The notes under the pieces are model-generated. The model worked only from the letters and a program-made list of their open reading frames with translations. It made no database searches and had not been told where the DNA came from. A DNA stretch of 64,000 nucleotides from Rhopalosiphum padi (Eukaryota; Arthropoda; Insecta; Hemiptera; Aphididae), in the NCBI RefSeq assembly GCF_020882245.1, contig NC_083598.1:31099858-31163857 (forward strand), written 5' to 3'. The position numbers and the translations under genes are program-made. Positions 25,416-38,140 of this stretch are shown piece after piece; positions within the stretch are counted from its first letter, which is position 1, and each line of letters starts with the position of its first letter.

Positions 25416-26697
25416 TATTAATGTGATATCAGAAGTTATCTGAGTATTTAAATTATATAACATTTTCTCTAAAAGCTTTTTATAACCAGTTACTTAAGTG
25501 GACAATTTCAGTTGTGATTGGAAATATAAACGTACCTATTTAAATAAGTATCAATAGATTAAACTAATAAAAATTGATTAGGTAAACTATTTGACGCTTT
25601 ATACTTTTGAAAAATGACCTTCGTAATATATTAGTGCTCGAGGAAATTTTTTATTTACCTATTATTAGCATATATACTGAGCGTGCCTTACAAAATAATT
25701 TCTGACTATGTTAAATATTCAAAATTATAATTTAAACAAAAGCAGATAAGAGGGGACTCGGGGAAATTAGTTATTTTATATGCGTGAATTTGAAGTTTTA
25801 ATAGATTAGTGAGAATATATGGTTGATAAAAAGTATTTTTATATACGTTTTTTTGTAACGTGGTAAAATTAACTGGAAGCTTATCAATACTACCCACACA
25901 TGTTTTTAATTTTAGATACAAAAAGTATAATAACATTTAAAAAAGTTCTTATTAACAAATTTACATCAATTTTTTTTCACATTTCAAGAACGTGATAGGT
26001 ACATAATAAAATATGTAAATAAAAATATAAATATTTCATCTTTCAAGTTATTTTTTAAAGTGACACTATTGAATGGACTTTATATTGTCTCTATAAATAA
26101 AAAAATAAATCTAGATTATATTTACATATATACATGTACATATATATATAGTATACTATTTTGATATAGAACTACCTATATGTAATGAATAATGATAACA
26201 GTATTTATAATGTTATTTATTTATATTAATAGTGTATACCCAGGTATATATTTTAATGAAAAAATAATTAATACGGAAGCATTGACTAGGTACGCTAAAT
26301 TTGCACGGTAATCACTTTGTATTTTTAAAAAAAACTGAATCGTTTCCTAAAGTATGGATATATATATGGCTTATGTTCTTATACCTATATCGTTATATAC
26401 CATAATATATCATAAATGTATTATAATAATCGTAGAAATACTGCAGTGGTTTTAATTTGATAACTGATAATTGGCTAATAAAATAATTTGCTTATTGTAG
26501 GTAGTTTTGTATATACCTATACATTTATACTGTATAGTTTAATTTTAATTTTTTAATAGTTTTAGTTCAATGTAAAAATAAATTAATCAACTATATTAAT
26601 TATATTACATACCTAATTAGTAATTAACAATAAGGTACATACTACATACCTATACATAATAAGTATTAAATATTAAGCAATAACAAAAAAGTACTGC

Positions 26698-26782
26698 TAT
26701 AGAAGGTGTAGCAAGACTATTTGACAAATTTCCATTACAAATGTTACTATATTTGTTAAATAGTCCTGTTACACTCTGTATA
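26698..26782. mobile_element. 85-bp miniature hairpin element
   Basis: Left arm TATAGAAGGTGTAGCAAGAC then TATTTGACAAAT pairs with the right arm read on the - strand, TATACAGAGTGTAACAGGAC then TATTTAACAAAT, leaving only about 20 unpaired bases. This is a very short MITE or solo hairpin. Confidence 0.75.
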
Positions 26783-27367
26783 ATCTAAATTAACTTTTGG
26801 AAACTATATTGGTTTTAGTGGTTTTAAAGCATGCAATGATATGCGTGTTATTTTTTTTGTCTCTTAATTTTGAGAGCAGAATTAGCTAGTATTGGTTCAT
26901 TTGATTTTGTTGGTACTTTGATAATTGATTAGTTCATGTATAGCCTTATACTTTTCTTGGTAATTAACCTAAATACAAATAACACGGGAATATTTACACA
27001 ATAGTGCATCATAAATTTTTGACAAATTCAATTTTGTTTTATTGTAATAATTCAATTTTAAAATGTAATATACTAATAATATGTACAATAAAGTTCTTTT
27101 GTTAGTATTTTTTTTATAGTAATTTAAAAACATCAATATTATATTAGTCCAACTTTTTTATAAGCATTTGAATTTGTAAATTCAAATTTAAACTAAATTT
27201 GTCAAAACACAAAACTTTTGCAAATTTATAAACAATTTTAATATAATGACATGTCGCATTTAAAAAAATGTTACGTGTATTTAGGTTTACACATATATTA
27301 AAAAATAATTTAATACATAAAATGCAATTTCTCTAAAAATAGAGTAAAGTAATTACATATACACACA

Positions 27368-27369
<2 letters not shown>

Positions 27370-27398
<29 letters not shown>
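27370..27398. repeat. (AT)n microsatellite
   Basis: About 15 uninterrupted AT units. Confidence 0.9.
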
Positions 27399-27401
<3 letters not shown>

Positions 27402-29708
27402 CAGGTACTCAATGTTTTTGGCAAAAGTTTAATCTTTAATCTATACCAGGCACCGGCTATACCAATTAAGAAAATAATATTGTATTATAACTTATATATT
27501 ATAAATATATTAAGACAATTAATAGACTAACAAAAAATCTACTCATATCATTAATACTCAGAATATTTATTATTGAATTTAAATTTAATACATATCCATG
27601 TTAATATCCTTTTATTATTATTATAGTTTGAAGTATTTATAGAAAATATTAAACTTCAGACTTCAGTTGAATAAATTAATTTTAAATTCAAGAATACATT
27701 ACCTACTTAAATTACCAAATACATTAAATATATATCGTAATAATTTATTTGTTGATTGTGAATGAAATTGTTAATTAGTTTCGATTTCATCCAAATTAAA
27801 AATTTAGTATATTAAAATGAAAGACATAATATTATAAAACGAAGTACTTCCAGATTGTAATATTTGATAAGTGTTTAGTGATAACCTTTACTTATAAATT
27901 ATAATATATATTATAATACTGTATAACTAAATATTATAGTTTATCTTTTATGTGTATTGTGTATCAATGTATCATGTGCAATTGACCACAGCCTACACTA
28001 GTACAAAGTTTATTTTAAGTACTTAATAATAAATAATATTAAGTTGTACCTAATGTACTTGGAAATTAGTATATACCTAGTTACCTTTGTATTTATCTGA
28101 TGTATATATCTAAATTCAACACATAATAAAAATAAAATAATTGATTTAAACGCCAATGACCTGGTGGTCAAGACGTAATAAAATTAATAATATCTACAAA
28201 TAATTTAGCAATAGTCAGTATATTATAATGTAGTTTTATCTTTTTGCTCAGTTAAACCGATAAGATATTAGATTCTAATTATTTAATACAAGTAATCTAT
28301 TGCTTCAATGTGTATCTAAAATCTATATAATATATGTGTAAAAACATTTCAAAATATTTTGTTTATTTTATTTATCTAATATGTTTATATAAGAATAAGA
28401 TTTTGTGTAGGTACACCACGTAGGCTTCAGTACCTATAAGCAGTGGTGTATTGGTAAATAACAAATACATTTAAGGGTATATGCACTAATAAAATATTTA
28501 TATTCAACTCAAAAAATTGTTTCTCGCTAATCGTTATTCTAGAAAAATTAACTTAATTTCTTATAGTCCAGACAAATTAGACTCAATTTTAACAAATAGC
28601 GGAAAAAAAAGCAGAAAAGCTGAATTTTGGTATACACCTATATTGAAGGGTACTTAGTAACATACTAAAAGTCCCCTAAGGTATTAGGTTTATAACTATT
28701 AACTTCTAATGTATTACTATATAAAACTAAAGGCTGCTGTTAACGTTAAGCAAGGCCGTAACTAGAAATTAATTTTGAGAGGGGTTTTAAGCTAAAAAAT
28801 TGTGTTTTAATTGTATTATAATATTGTATAGGTGATTATATCAATGTACTATACTACTATGCATGCATTATATGTGCTGTTACTCGTTTCTCGTATTATC
28901 TGATAATAATCGAGTTATTTTAGGAGCGTATATCCCCGTAAAATTATATTTTACATTGGGTATAGCCGTATATAGGTACAGCAACCAATTGATCACCACG
29001 TTAACGTCATTAATAAGCAACGTTTTTAGTGTGAAATCGTTGCCATAAAAAGGATCGTTCTGAAGAGACATTATGAATATATATATATATGATAATACAA
29101 ATATATTTTAATATATATAATTTATTTATAAATATTGAATACAGAATACAGAGGTCAAAAATATATAAAACTCTAGACATTTCATGTTTGTTTGAAATGT
29201 TTGCGAATCCAAAGACGAATCAATTCCAAATTTTTTTTCGTTAGCTGCGTGATTTGCAATACATAGTCCACTTTAGACGCCTAAGAAGATATATTCACAA
29301 CGTATTATTACACAGGTAAATTATATTGTTGCACGCAACACGACGTGCCGATATTGCGGTAAATGGTAATCGATATTTTTCAATTTTTATTCGAATTTCT
29401 CCCGACCTGAGAAGTTATAAAATTAAGTTGTACTTATAATTTCATACCTAAATAGTAAATATACAAAAAAACTAAACTAAAATATTATTTATTAAATGGG
29501 ATAAATTAGGAAAATAAAATCAATTCAAATTTAATGATATCTATTATAATTTATTAATTATAGTTTTAAAAGAACATAATTAAAACAAATTTTGGACCAT
29601 TAGTAATACACTAACACTCATCACGTGTAATGAAATCAATAAATTATAATTTTTAAATGACCTCAGTAAGTTTTATCAAGTTAAATACATACAATTATTT
29701 TACAACCT

Positions 29709-29714
29709 TTTATT
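29709..29714 (-). terminator. AATAAA poly(A) signal candidate for the Rab28-like gene
   Basis: AATAAA on the - strand, about 115 bases past the TAA at 29830-29832, a typical spacing. Confidence 0.45.
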
Positions 29715-29829
29715 TATAATATTTTTAATTATTAATATTTCATCTTGTTTTAATTATATTTAAATTTATAAAACCTACTAAAAAAGTGCATTACATTTGT
29801 TTTGTTAATATTGTTATTAATTTTAAACA

Positions 29830-31323
29830 TTATTGAATAACACAAATTGTAGAAGACATATTTTGCTGTTGATTCGATATCATAGTTTTATACTGATTGG
29901 CCGTAGTTTCAATTTCTGCTTTCACAGGTTTTACTAAATGTTGTTCTAAATCAAACTTCGAAAGTTTTAATCCCAAACATTCAGCCACTAACTGTTGCCA
30001 AGCAAACATTATCTAAATATATTTATTTGATTAAATAAATAAAATAATATAGGAAATAAATTTTTATAAATAATTGTTTATTCTCTAACTTACATTTTCA
30101 CCAGTGCGTGCAGATACTGATTGAGAAATTGGTATTTTAAATTCTTTTGAAAACAATATTTGCTTTTCTTCAGCAACTGATCTTTTATGTTCTAAATCAC
30201 CTGTATATGTAGTAAATATCGTCTATTATAATTTATAAATCAGTATTGTTTCAAAAATTAGGAACATCGTAAATGTGTATACAATTTACAATTTAGTTGA
30301 TCATTACATATTTAAATTTTAAATACGTTTGGTACCTATACAGTATATAGTTCGCAATATATAGGCAAGCAGTTTATTAAAAGAAAAAATACAATACAAT
30401 TACGATTTTTTTTTCTTTTATTCTAATTATACTATATGCTAATAATTAATACTTTGATGCCATTACATTATTATTATTATTTATTATATTTGTTGACCAG
30501 TATTCACAGATAATTTACATGAGTTAAAAATTGCCATTTTTAAAGTTTTAAAGGTTTAACTATATTATACGTGTTCTATTTTTAACTAGTAAAGTAGTAA
30601 CTACTAAATGTTAAAAAATACTTACATTTATTTGAAAATAAAGCAAACGTTGGTACATTGTCATAATGAACACTTATTGCTTTATTGTACCATGTCGACA
30701 CAGCCGAAAACGAAACACAGTCTGTTATATCATACACAAGTATAATTGCCTAAATATTTATAAAGATATAATTTATATAATAGTAAAAAATACATTCAAT
30801 GCATTTAAAATTATTTTGAATTTTTATTCAATGGTTTTTCTATTAAAATCATGCGTATTAATTATTATTATTATATTTTATTTAAAACGGCTATTGAAAT
30901 TGTGTGATTAATATGTAACAAAAAGTATAAAATTATATAAGTAACATATTATATTACATCAGCATTATAAATGTATTTTTTTAATAGTACATTAGTTGAT
31001 CCACTTGTATCCCAAATATTGATTCTGACATTATGGCCTTGAATTTGTGTTCTTTTTAAATAAAATTCTACGCCACATGATGGTATATATTGTCTTGTGT
31101 AATCATCATGGCAATATCTAGACACGATACAACTCTAAATAAATTGTATAAAAACTTTGATTTTAAAATACATTTAAATATGTTTTTTTATAAAACTTGT
31201 CGGTGTATTATTTCTAGACTACGTATGGATTTAATAACTTACCTTTCCTGTAGATGGTTCTCCTAATACTACAATTTTCAATTCTTTTTCAATTAATAAA
31301 TTATCACCCGCATTTACTGACAT
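29830..31323 (-). CDS. RAB28: Rab28-like small GTPase, complete five-exon gene
   Basis: Exons (- strand order): 31323-31243, 31134-30958, 30749-30626, 30200-30094, 30012-29830. All are GT..AG and in phase; the product is 223 aa (human RAB28 is 221). Small GTPases of this family switch between GDP and GTP states; Rab28 works in ciliary/endosomal transport and is farnesylated. Visible motifs: LKIVVLGEPSTGKS (P-loop, 15-28), WDTSGS (68-73, G3), LVYDIT (90-95), NKCD (126-129, guanine specificity), SAR (157-159, G5) and the C-terminal CaaX box CVIQ (human CAVQ). The CaaX ending, instead of the double-Cys of most Rabs, together with QQLVAECLGLKL favours Rab28. Oddities: the G3 Gln (human WDIGGQ) is Ser73, and the switch I Thr position appears to be Ser46. 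A divergent paralogue cannot be excluded. The start is the ATG just before the P-loop strand. Confidence 0.88.
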
Positions 31324-34300
31324 TTTAAGGTTTTTACGATTTTTGTATATTTTGATAAGGATTATTGGATTTTATTATAGTAAGTGCTACGTTTTACCTT
31401 TTACTGACTAAATGGAATTTAGGTTTCTATGGATACATATACTTCACAACAAATTAAAAACCTTCCTGGGATACCGTATACGTACATAGTCTTGTTGTAT
31501 AACAAATAACAATGTTCTAGTATTAGTTTTATTATAGTCATAAATTATTTTACATCAAAGTTCTGCAATAAAATCTTATGTTGTCTACAATCGTTTTAGT
31601 TTATTTTTCTTCAAATTATATGATTGGATTATATTTTTTATTATAATATTCTTTAAACTTCAATACAATTATTTAAAATAATATTTTAGTATCAAGTATA
31701 AGACAATTAGTAGTAAATACGCATCTAAATCAATAATTAATAAGTTAAACAGAATTGAATCCAAAATTGTCATGAACTGTTTTGTTTGATTTAAATTTTT
31801 TAATTACATTTTAGTCTCTATAATAATTTTACTGATTAAGGTAATTGATTGTAGGTAATATAATAGCCATAACATAATAACGTCAATAATATAGTAGGTA
31901 GGTCGTAGGTATAACACATTTTAATAAAATGAAATGTTAATAATACTAATATACTATTATAAACATTATAAACAATAAAGTATAACTTACTATAAACTAT
32001 ATATATTTTTTTAGAGCTTTTTTCAAGTGCTGATAATATTTTTTTACTTTTGTAAATATAAAGGTCATCTACCTTTAGCGTGGACTAATTTTACATGGAT
32101 AATTGTGTATGCTGATATTATAGAAAATATATAAATGTTATTCATCACAAGCATTTTTATATATCTTAAATATTAAGATTAAAATAATTAAATATTATTT
32201 ATATATTTAAACTTTAATTTATGGATAACCAAAAATATCGAAAATCCTTTGCAATACACTAAGAGTTAAAATATTAAATTCAGTGGTAATAAGTTATTGA
32301 TCGTTTAAGGATTGGTAAATCAAAATCATCATCATTTGTCACGTATTAAAAAAGAGAAATCTGTTCAAAATTCCATTGGTACAAAGCTGTATTAGCAAAT
32401 AGTTATTATTATAATATTATTAGAAGGCATAAATATTATGTATTAGCCTTTAAGTAGGCATTTTAAATGACAGAAATGTGTAGATTTTGCCCACACATTT
32501 AACCGTATAGTACAATATACTATTTAACTATTACAATAGTATATTATTAGTATACGTCATATTAAATTATGTAGAGCACAAAATATATGCAAATAAAAGC
32601 GTTTTATCTTATCTAAAATATGTCATGCTAGTTAATGTTTTAGAATTTACAGTAGCCAATATATATTTTACATTAATTATTCTTATACAAAATTTTAAAT
32701 ATGAATGCTACTAAAACAAAAACTGCAAATTAAGCTATTAGCGTGTACATATACTTATGTAGTTATGTATATTTATTTTTAGAGTACCTTATAACTATAA
32801 ATAATTAGTATTTAGTTGTGTTTTGTGTAAAATAGTTTTTGATTTTAATAACTGATTTATGAATTTATAAATAATTTTAAGAAATTTTTTAACTACAAAT
32901 TGAGCACTGTGGACTGATGTGAAATATATTTTAGATACATTAGTGTTATCATCAATAAATACAGTGTTAAAGTAAATAATTATAATTTATAATTAACCAA
33001 ATAAATATTGACAATAAAAATTGATTTAAACAATAACTTTTTTTTATGTTTACCAATTAAAAACAAAAATAACAATAGCATTCCAGTAATTTTAATACAT
33101 ACAAATATTTGTAGTTTTTGAAAAGAGTTTATATACATTTTTTTGACGATTCACTATCCATTTTAAACACCTTACAATGCTATATTATTTTTTACTGAAT
33201 TGTATTGAGGGTGTATCGTAGCTTATATTTTTATACTTTTAATTTTTTTGATTAGATTTTATAATATGGAAAATAACCGTCGTAGTTATATATTAAAACA
33301 AATTTTTGGAAATAAAAAAATCCTAAAATATTTTATTAGAAAATTGGTATAGTACGTTAGTAGATTACTTCGTATATTTTTATTATCTTTTAGGTACTCG
33401 TTAAAAACTTTATTTGGTATACGTCATGAGTGTATTTGACCTTATAATATAATATCAACACAATAAAAAAAAAAATTCAATGTATAGGTAAAGGTTTATT
33501 TATTATGTATTAAAGATATTCACTACTCACCGTGTCTGTATATTATATGAACTATATACTATACCTAATATATTATTTTTATCTATTATGTAATAAAATA
33601 ATATAGGCACCTAAATATTATAAATGTATATTATTTTTGATTATAATTTAGTTTTCATTTGTTATTTAACAAGGATACAAACATAAATGCTATTTACACA
33701 TTACATATAACTATATATAATATGCATACGTATTTACTATTTGCGTATTGCGAATATTATCAGTGAAGATTATACTAAGTAAGTTGTATATTATACATAT
33801 TCAATTAATTATCGTAATCATTTTATTATTATGTATTTTTGTGCTAGAAATAAAGATATAGTATTATTATTTGTACGTATTAATATATTATATTGTATTT
33901 AGTATTGGATATACACCTATTATTACTTATATTACTTATTAGTTATTATGTAGGTACATATTACATATATATATGTATATTTATAAATTTATAACATTGA
34001 GTGATTGATTGAGGCCGATCAATTATATTAATTTATACTCTTCTGGCTTGTTCTTTATTATTAGTATTTATATTATGATTTATGTGTAATTACTACGTCG
34101 CAGAATATAATGCCAAACGGCCAAAATCTATACCATATTATATTATGTTAATATGATTTTTGCAGATCTACACGTTAACAACTATAGTTTATATCCATAT
34201 GACATCGCTCTGTATAGATTAAATTATGTTAATATGTCATCAGTAAACCATAATGACGTATAAGAAGCAATGCCGCAGCAGCCTTCGTCAGTACACGTCA

Positions 34301-36740
34301 TGAACGCATACGCATTTCATATTTTTAGTTCAATGATGCACGGATAAACTATCTTCGTCCCACAACAATAACACTGCACACAATTTCCTTGTAATATTGC
34401 AAAAATTCTAATAATTTAAATAATTCGAATAATTGGAGCAATGCCGGCTAGTAAAACTGTAGAATAGTACTTAGTAGAACCTATATAATATAATATACAT
34501 CACATTGGGAGTGTTCTTGTATAACCATCATGCTGTCGTAAAACAAATACCCAGGATCTAACAGTATGTTTGGGTAATAAATAAAATAAAATATGCACGA
34601 TTGAAATTATATTCTGAGTATAAAATAAATATACTCGGGCGTCGGGCAGACATATGAAGGTGGTCCATAGACCTCAGATTATTGTGTGTGGGAACATCAT
34701 CTTCTTGCGATTACACGTAAAATACGCAGACAACCTTATTTTTGCGTTCATATTGCCAAGTAGGTAATGCATTCGACATTGATATTCTTTTAAGTTTTAG
34801 TATTAGTTACCGAGCAATATTAAAAACATATTAGTACCTACATATAATAAGTACACTTGTACTGTATAAGTTTTACATATAGGTACTCGTATAATAAGTA
34901 CAGCCTATGCCCTATATTGTTGAAATATAGTATAATATTAAAGTTGAAATATGTGGTATATACTTGCCTATATTAGTATGACGATATCCATACTATATAT
35001 TATAATATAATGTTTATGCGTGCAATGTGTATAAAGGTATGTAGTAGGTACCGTTAAATAAAAATAGCCGATTTTTCTATTTTTGTGGTAATTGATATGT
35101 TAAAAGTAAGAGATGTTTTATTTAACTTTTTATACAAATAAGTTCTATATATGTATTTTTTTAATTTGATTTTTGTTGTATCACTAGTCTTATAATATAT
35201 AAGTCTACTGCATAGAGTACAGTTTTATAGAATACTCACCTAATTATGCCAACAGAATATAATATTATCAGTAAAATTGTAAACAAGATATTTTAAATAA
35301 TAAATAAATAAACTGTTTATGCTATATGGCTGCACTCATATACCTATAAAAAATGAAAATAAATTAAATTAGATACCTAGTTAATAATATTAGTATACGT
35401 CAATACATCTTAGTAAGGCATACACACAAGGAGAGGGATTGTGACGTTGTGTTCAAACCCTCGTTGTATTATTTTTATCATAGATAAAAAAGTGAAAATG
35501 TTATTACTTATTATAAAACATAAATACGTAATATATATGAATATAAGTAATATAACTCCACATTCCCCACCCCTATTGGAAGTTTCGAATTTCTGTGTAT
35601 TATCCACTACTGATATAAGTTTTTATATTGTCCAGTTTCAATAAATTATATTACATTATTACATATAGAGTATAGTCATACATAGATATAGGTACCAACA
35701 ACCAACCCACATAATATTTATTATATTGTAACCTAAGCATTATTATCATGCTTATTGCTTGTGCAGTATATAACCCGGGTTGAATGGTTCTTTATCATAA
35801 AGTAAACATTATTGTCAAACCTTGCGTTAAAAAAGTATGTTATACATATATGTGTGTGTTTATAAAGCCATATTGAATGTACCTACTCACCATCATGCTT
35901 TTCTTTGTCGCAGTAAATAAATTATTTTATACAACATTATTTTATTTTGTGAATCTATTACATGATTTAATAAAAAAGTTGCATTTACATTTGAATTTAC
36001 AAACAATTAAATCAGTACTATATAATATCTAGGTATAATATACGTATTTATATTTATTACATGTATTCATACTGCTATACCTAGGGGCTAGGATAATTTA
36101 TAGATTTAAAAAGTGTTGACAATTAAAATACTACATATTTGATTTTGATTTAACTGCAGTTTATTTAAACAATAACGAATATTGGGAGAATTAAATGTTC
36201 GTTTATATTCGATGTAAATTGTAAGTACATTATTATTTTCATTTTTTGTCATTTAGTCATATATGTATAATGTAATATACCTACCTAGTACCTACTGGCT
36301 ACTAATATGTAGGTAGACAGTAGACAATAAAAATTTTACCAGCTTGAGTAATAATTGAAAATATTGGTTATAGTTTTTTATAGATAAAAAAAATATATGT
36401 TGAACATTTTAAACTACAAAATAAATATTTATATAGGTGATGGTTAATTTAAGAAACTGCGTTTAATACAATATTAAAAATGACGAAATAAAATATAAAA
36501 TTAATAAATTAAGGATCATACAGCCACTAATCGTAACACAATATCGTGCACCCATCATTATACCTAACAATATTATTCTATACTTTCATATTGTTATGTT
36601 ATTTATCCATAACGCCCATGCACGCACATGTGTACGAGACTTGGATGTGTGGGTTGTATAGTATTTCAGTGGCGAGGGCGACAATATTTTCTTCTTTTAT
36701 TATTATTATTATCATAAAAATAAAATAAAACCACATAACG
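31324..36740. other. intergenic region, no gene seen
   Basis: 5.4 kb of AT-rich DNA between the divergent Rab28-like and NUAK genes. The Rab28-like promoter must lie at its left end, but no core motif is clear. Sequence complexity is somewhat higher at 34.1-34.8 kb without an open frame. Confidence 0.55.
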
Positions 36741-36749
36741 ATGATGTTT

Positions 36750-37800
36750 ACAACGTTCGAAAAGCTGCATCTCTTCGCGTCTCGTCGTTTAACCGCCGCC
36801 GTGCGAGGGGCCGACCAGAGTTCGCGACGAAAATATTATTAACACACATTCGTCGCCATTCATTCGTTTTCGTTAGTTTAAAACGCGGCGTTTCGATCGC
36901 GTTACCATTGAAGACGTGAGAATAACCAAAAAACAAAAAATTAAAAGAAAGCTGACAATTACTGCAGTCCTCTTTCCAACAGATCAATCCAGATTCCAGA
37001 TCATTTATCATTCGTAATATTTCCCGGCGCGGCATTGCGGCACAAAAATTGGGGTTTTTCGCGGGCCGATCAGCTGCTGGTGACCCGCCGCAAGCAATCT
37101 GTTATCACCCGCGACGACAACACGATACGGTCGTCAACCGGTGGAACGTGATACGGTTGTGAAGGTACGTACTGGGTAGTGTGATAAGAAAATAAAATGT
37201 ATTTTTGCGAACTTGAAAAGCGATAAACCATAAAGATTAAAGACATCAACAACAATAAAAGAATATTGCAAAGCGACCGCTAATCGCTATATAGTGCGCT
37301 GAACATTATGCTATCGACCCGTTTATGACTCGTAAAATAGGAAATCGTAAAAAAATTAAAAAACCTAGAACGTCGGTGTCTCTCTCACTCTTTCCGTTCC
37401 GTTTTAATATCCATTTCACATTGCAATTCTCCCGAGACATGTCGCATTTCGATCGTCGCGCCGACACTGCTAGGCACCGTACTACACGATCGTGATTCGT
37501 GATGGCAGATCGCGTGCGCCCGTTGCCGTTACCGCCGACGGGACGTAATTCGCCGGCATCGTTGCAGAATTCCAGGCCGACGCTGCAAACGGGAAGAGGA
37601 AAATAAAATAATATCACAAATATATATAGTCCGACGTCGTGGTCGCTGCCAATCGCCGTGGTCACCGGTGGAGTGGGGTAACGCGTGTGCGAGAATGTAT
37701 CTTGAAATGCTAAAAATAGCTGCCATCCGCCCGCCGCAAACGCTTCTATCCTAATTCTTTTTCCACACGCAAAGATTTTTATTTCGTTTTCCTGCGTATA
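36750..37800. promoter_or_regulatory. CpG-rich island, probable NUAK promoter region
   Basis: A GC- and CpG-rich block stands out sharply from AT-rich flanks. Open frames on the - strand (36748-37035, 37306-37665, 37529-37726) overlap one another and show no domain, so I treat them as by-products of GC content. Its position upstream of the + strand NUAK gene, with a possible donor at 38141, fits a promoter plus 5' UTR. Confidence 0.4.
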
Positions 37801-38140
37801 TTTCGATTAATTCATAACAGTAGTAATACCGTCAGTCGGGGTTTTCGCATTTTTGATTTTTTTTCACAGATTTAGTTTGATTTTATTTTTCAAAAATGTT
37901 ATCTAACTTTTTTCATTTACTTAATACATGTCTATTTGCTGCGTGATCACAGTCACACGTCTGTTGTTGATTGTTGTGCAAAAGTAGTTGACAAAAACGA
38001 AAAAATAATTTAATATCATTCATTAGGTATAAATGCTATTGAACGCAAATGTGCAAATGGTTTCGCGAGGATTTGCAATTGAAATACTCTAAACAGAATA
38101 TCAACAACGAAACACGATACTTGTGAACATACCTCAACAA
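37801..38140 (+). other. possible non-coding first exon of NUAK
   Basis: CTCAACAA|GTAAGATG at 38133-38148 is a strong splice donor just downstream of the CpG-rich block. The first coding NUAK exon has an acceptor at 40735-40736 and so needs an upstream exon. The 5' limit is unknown and the link is inference. Confidence 0.25.

Larger units (their letters stand above)
20601..29829. other. intergenic region rich in foldback elements
   Basis: About 9.2 kb without recognisable exons between the NAGK upstream region and the 3' end of the Rab28-like gene. It holds the motif-repeat element at 20.9-21.87 kb and inverted-repeat elements at 22474-23082, 23421-23798, 24242-24732, 24955-25415 and 26698-26782. 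Possible fragments of further elements lie near 28.44 and 28.75 kb. The rest is AT-rich sequence with no supportable gene. Confidence 0.6.

Noticed and set aside
28438..28800. CAGTGGTGTATTGG and CAAGGCCGTAACTAG, transposon-end-like sequences
   Set aside because: They are in the same orientation, no paired opposite ends were found, and no target duplication is visible.
28863..29071. Overlapping open frames on both strands (about 60 codons each)
   Set aside because: Neither has a recognisable domain or splice context; chance frames in a slightly GC-richer patch.
34080..34450. Higher-complexity stretch with TTTTTGCAG acceptor-like site
   Set aside because: All frames contain early stops and no donor follows in phase; not supportable as an exon.
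35410..35644. TGTTCAAACCCTC resembling a tRNA B box
   Set aside because: No matching A box or cloverleaf could be built around it; not called as a tRNA or SINE.
37306..37665. 119-codon - strand open frame in the CpG island
   Set aside because: It overlaps another - strand frame, shows no domain or splice support, and lies in GC-rich DNA where stops are rare; promoter/5' UTR is the simpler reading.
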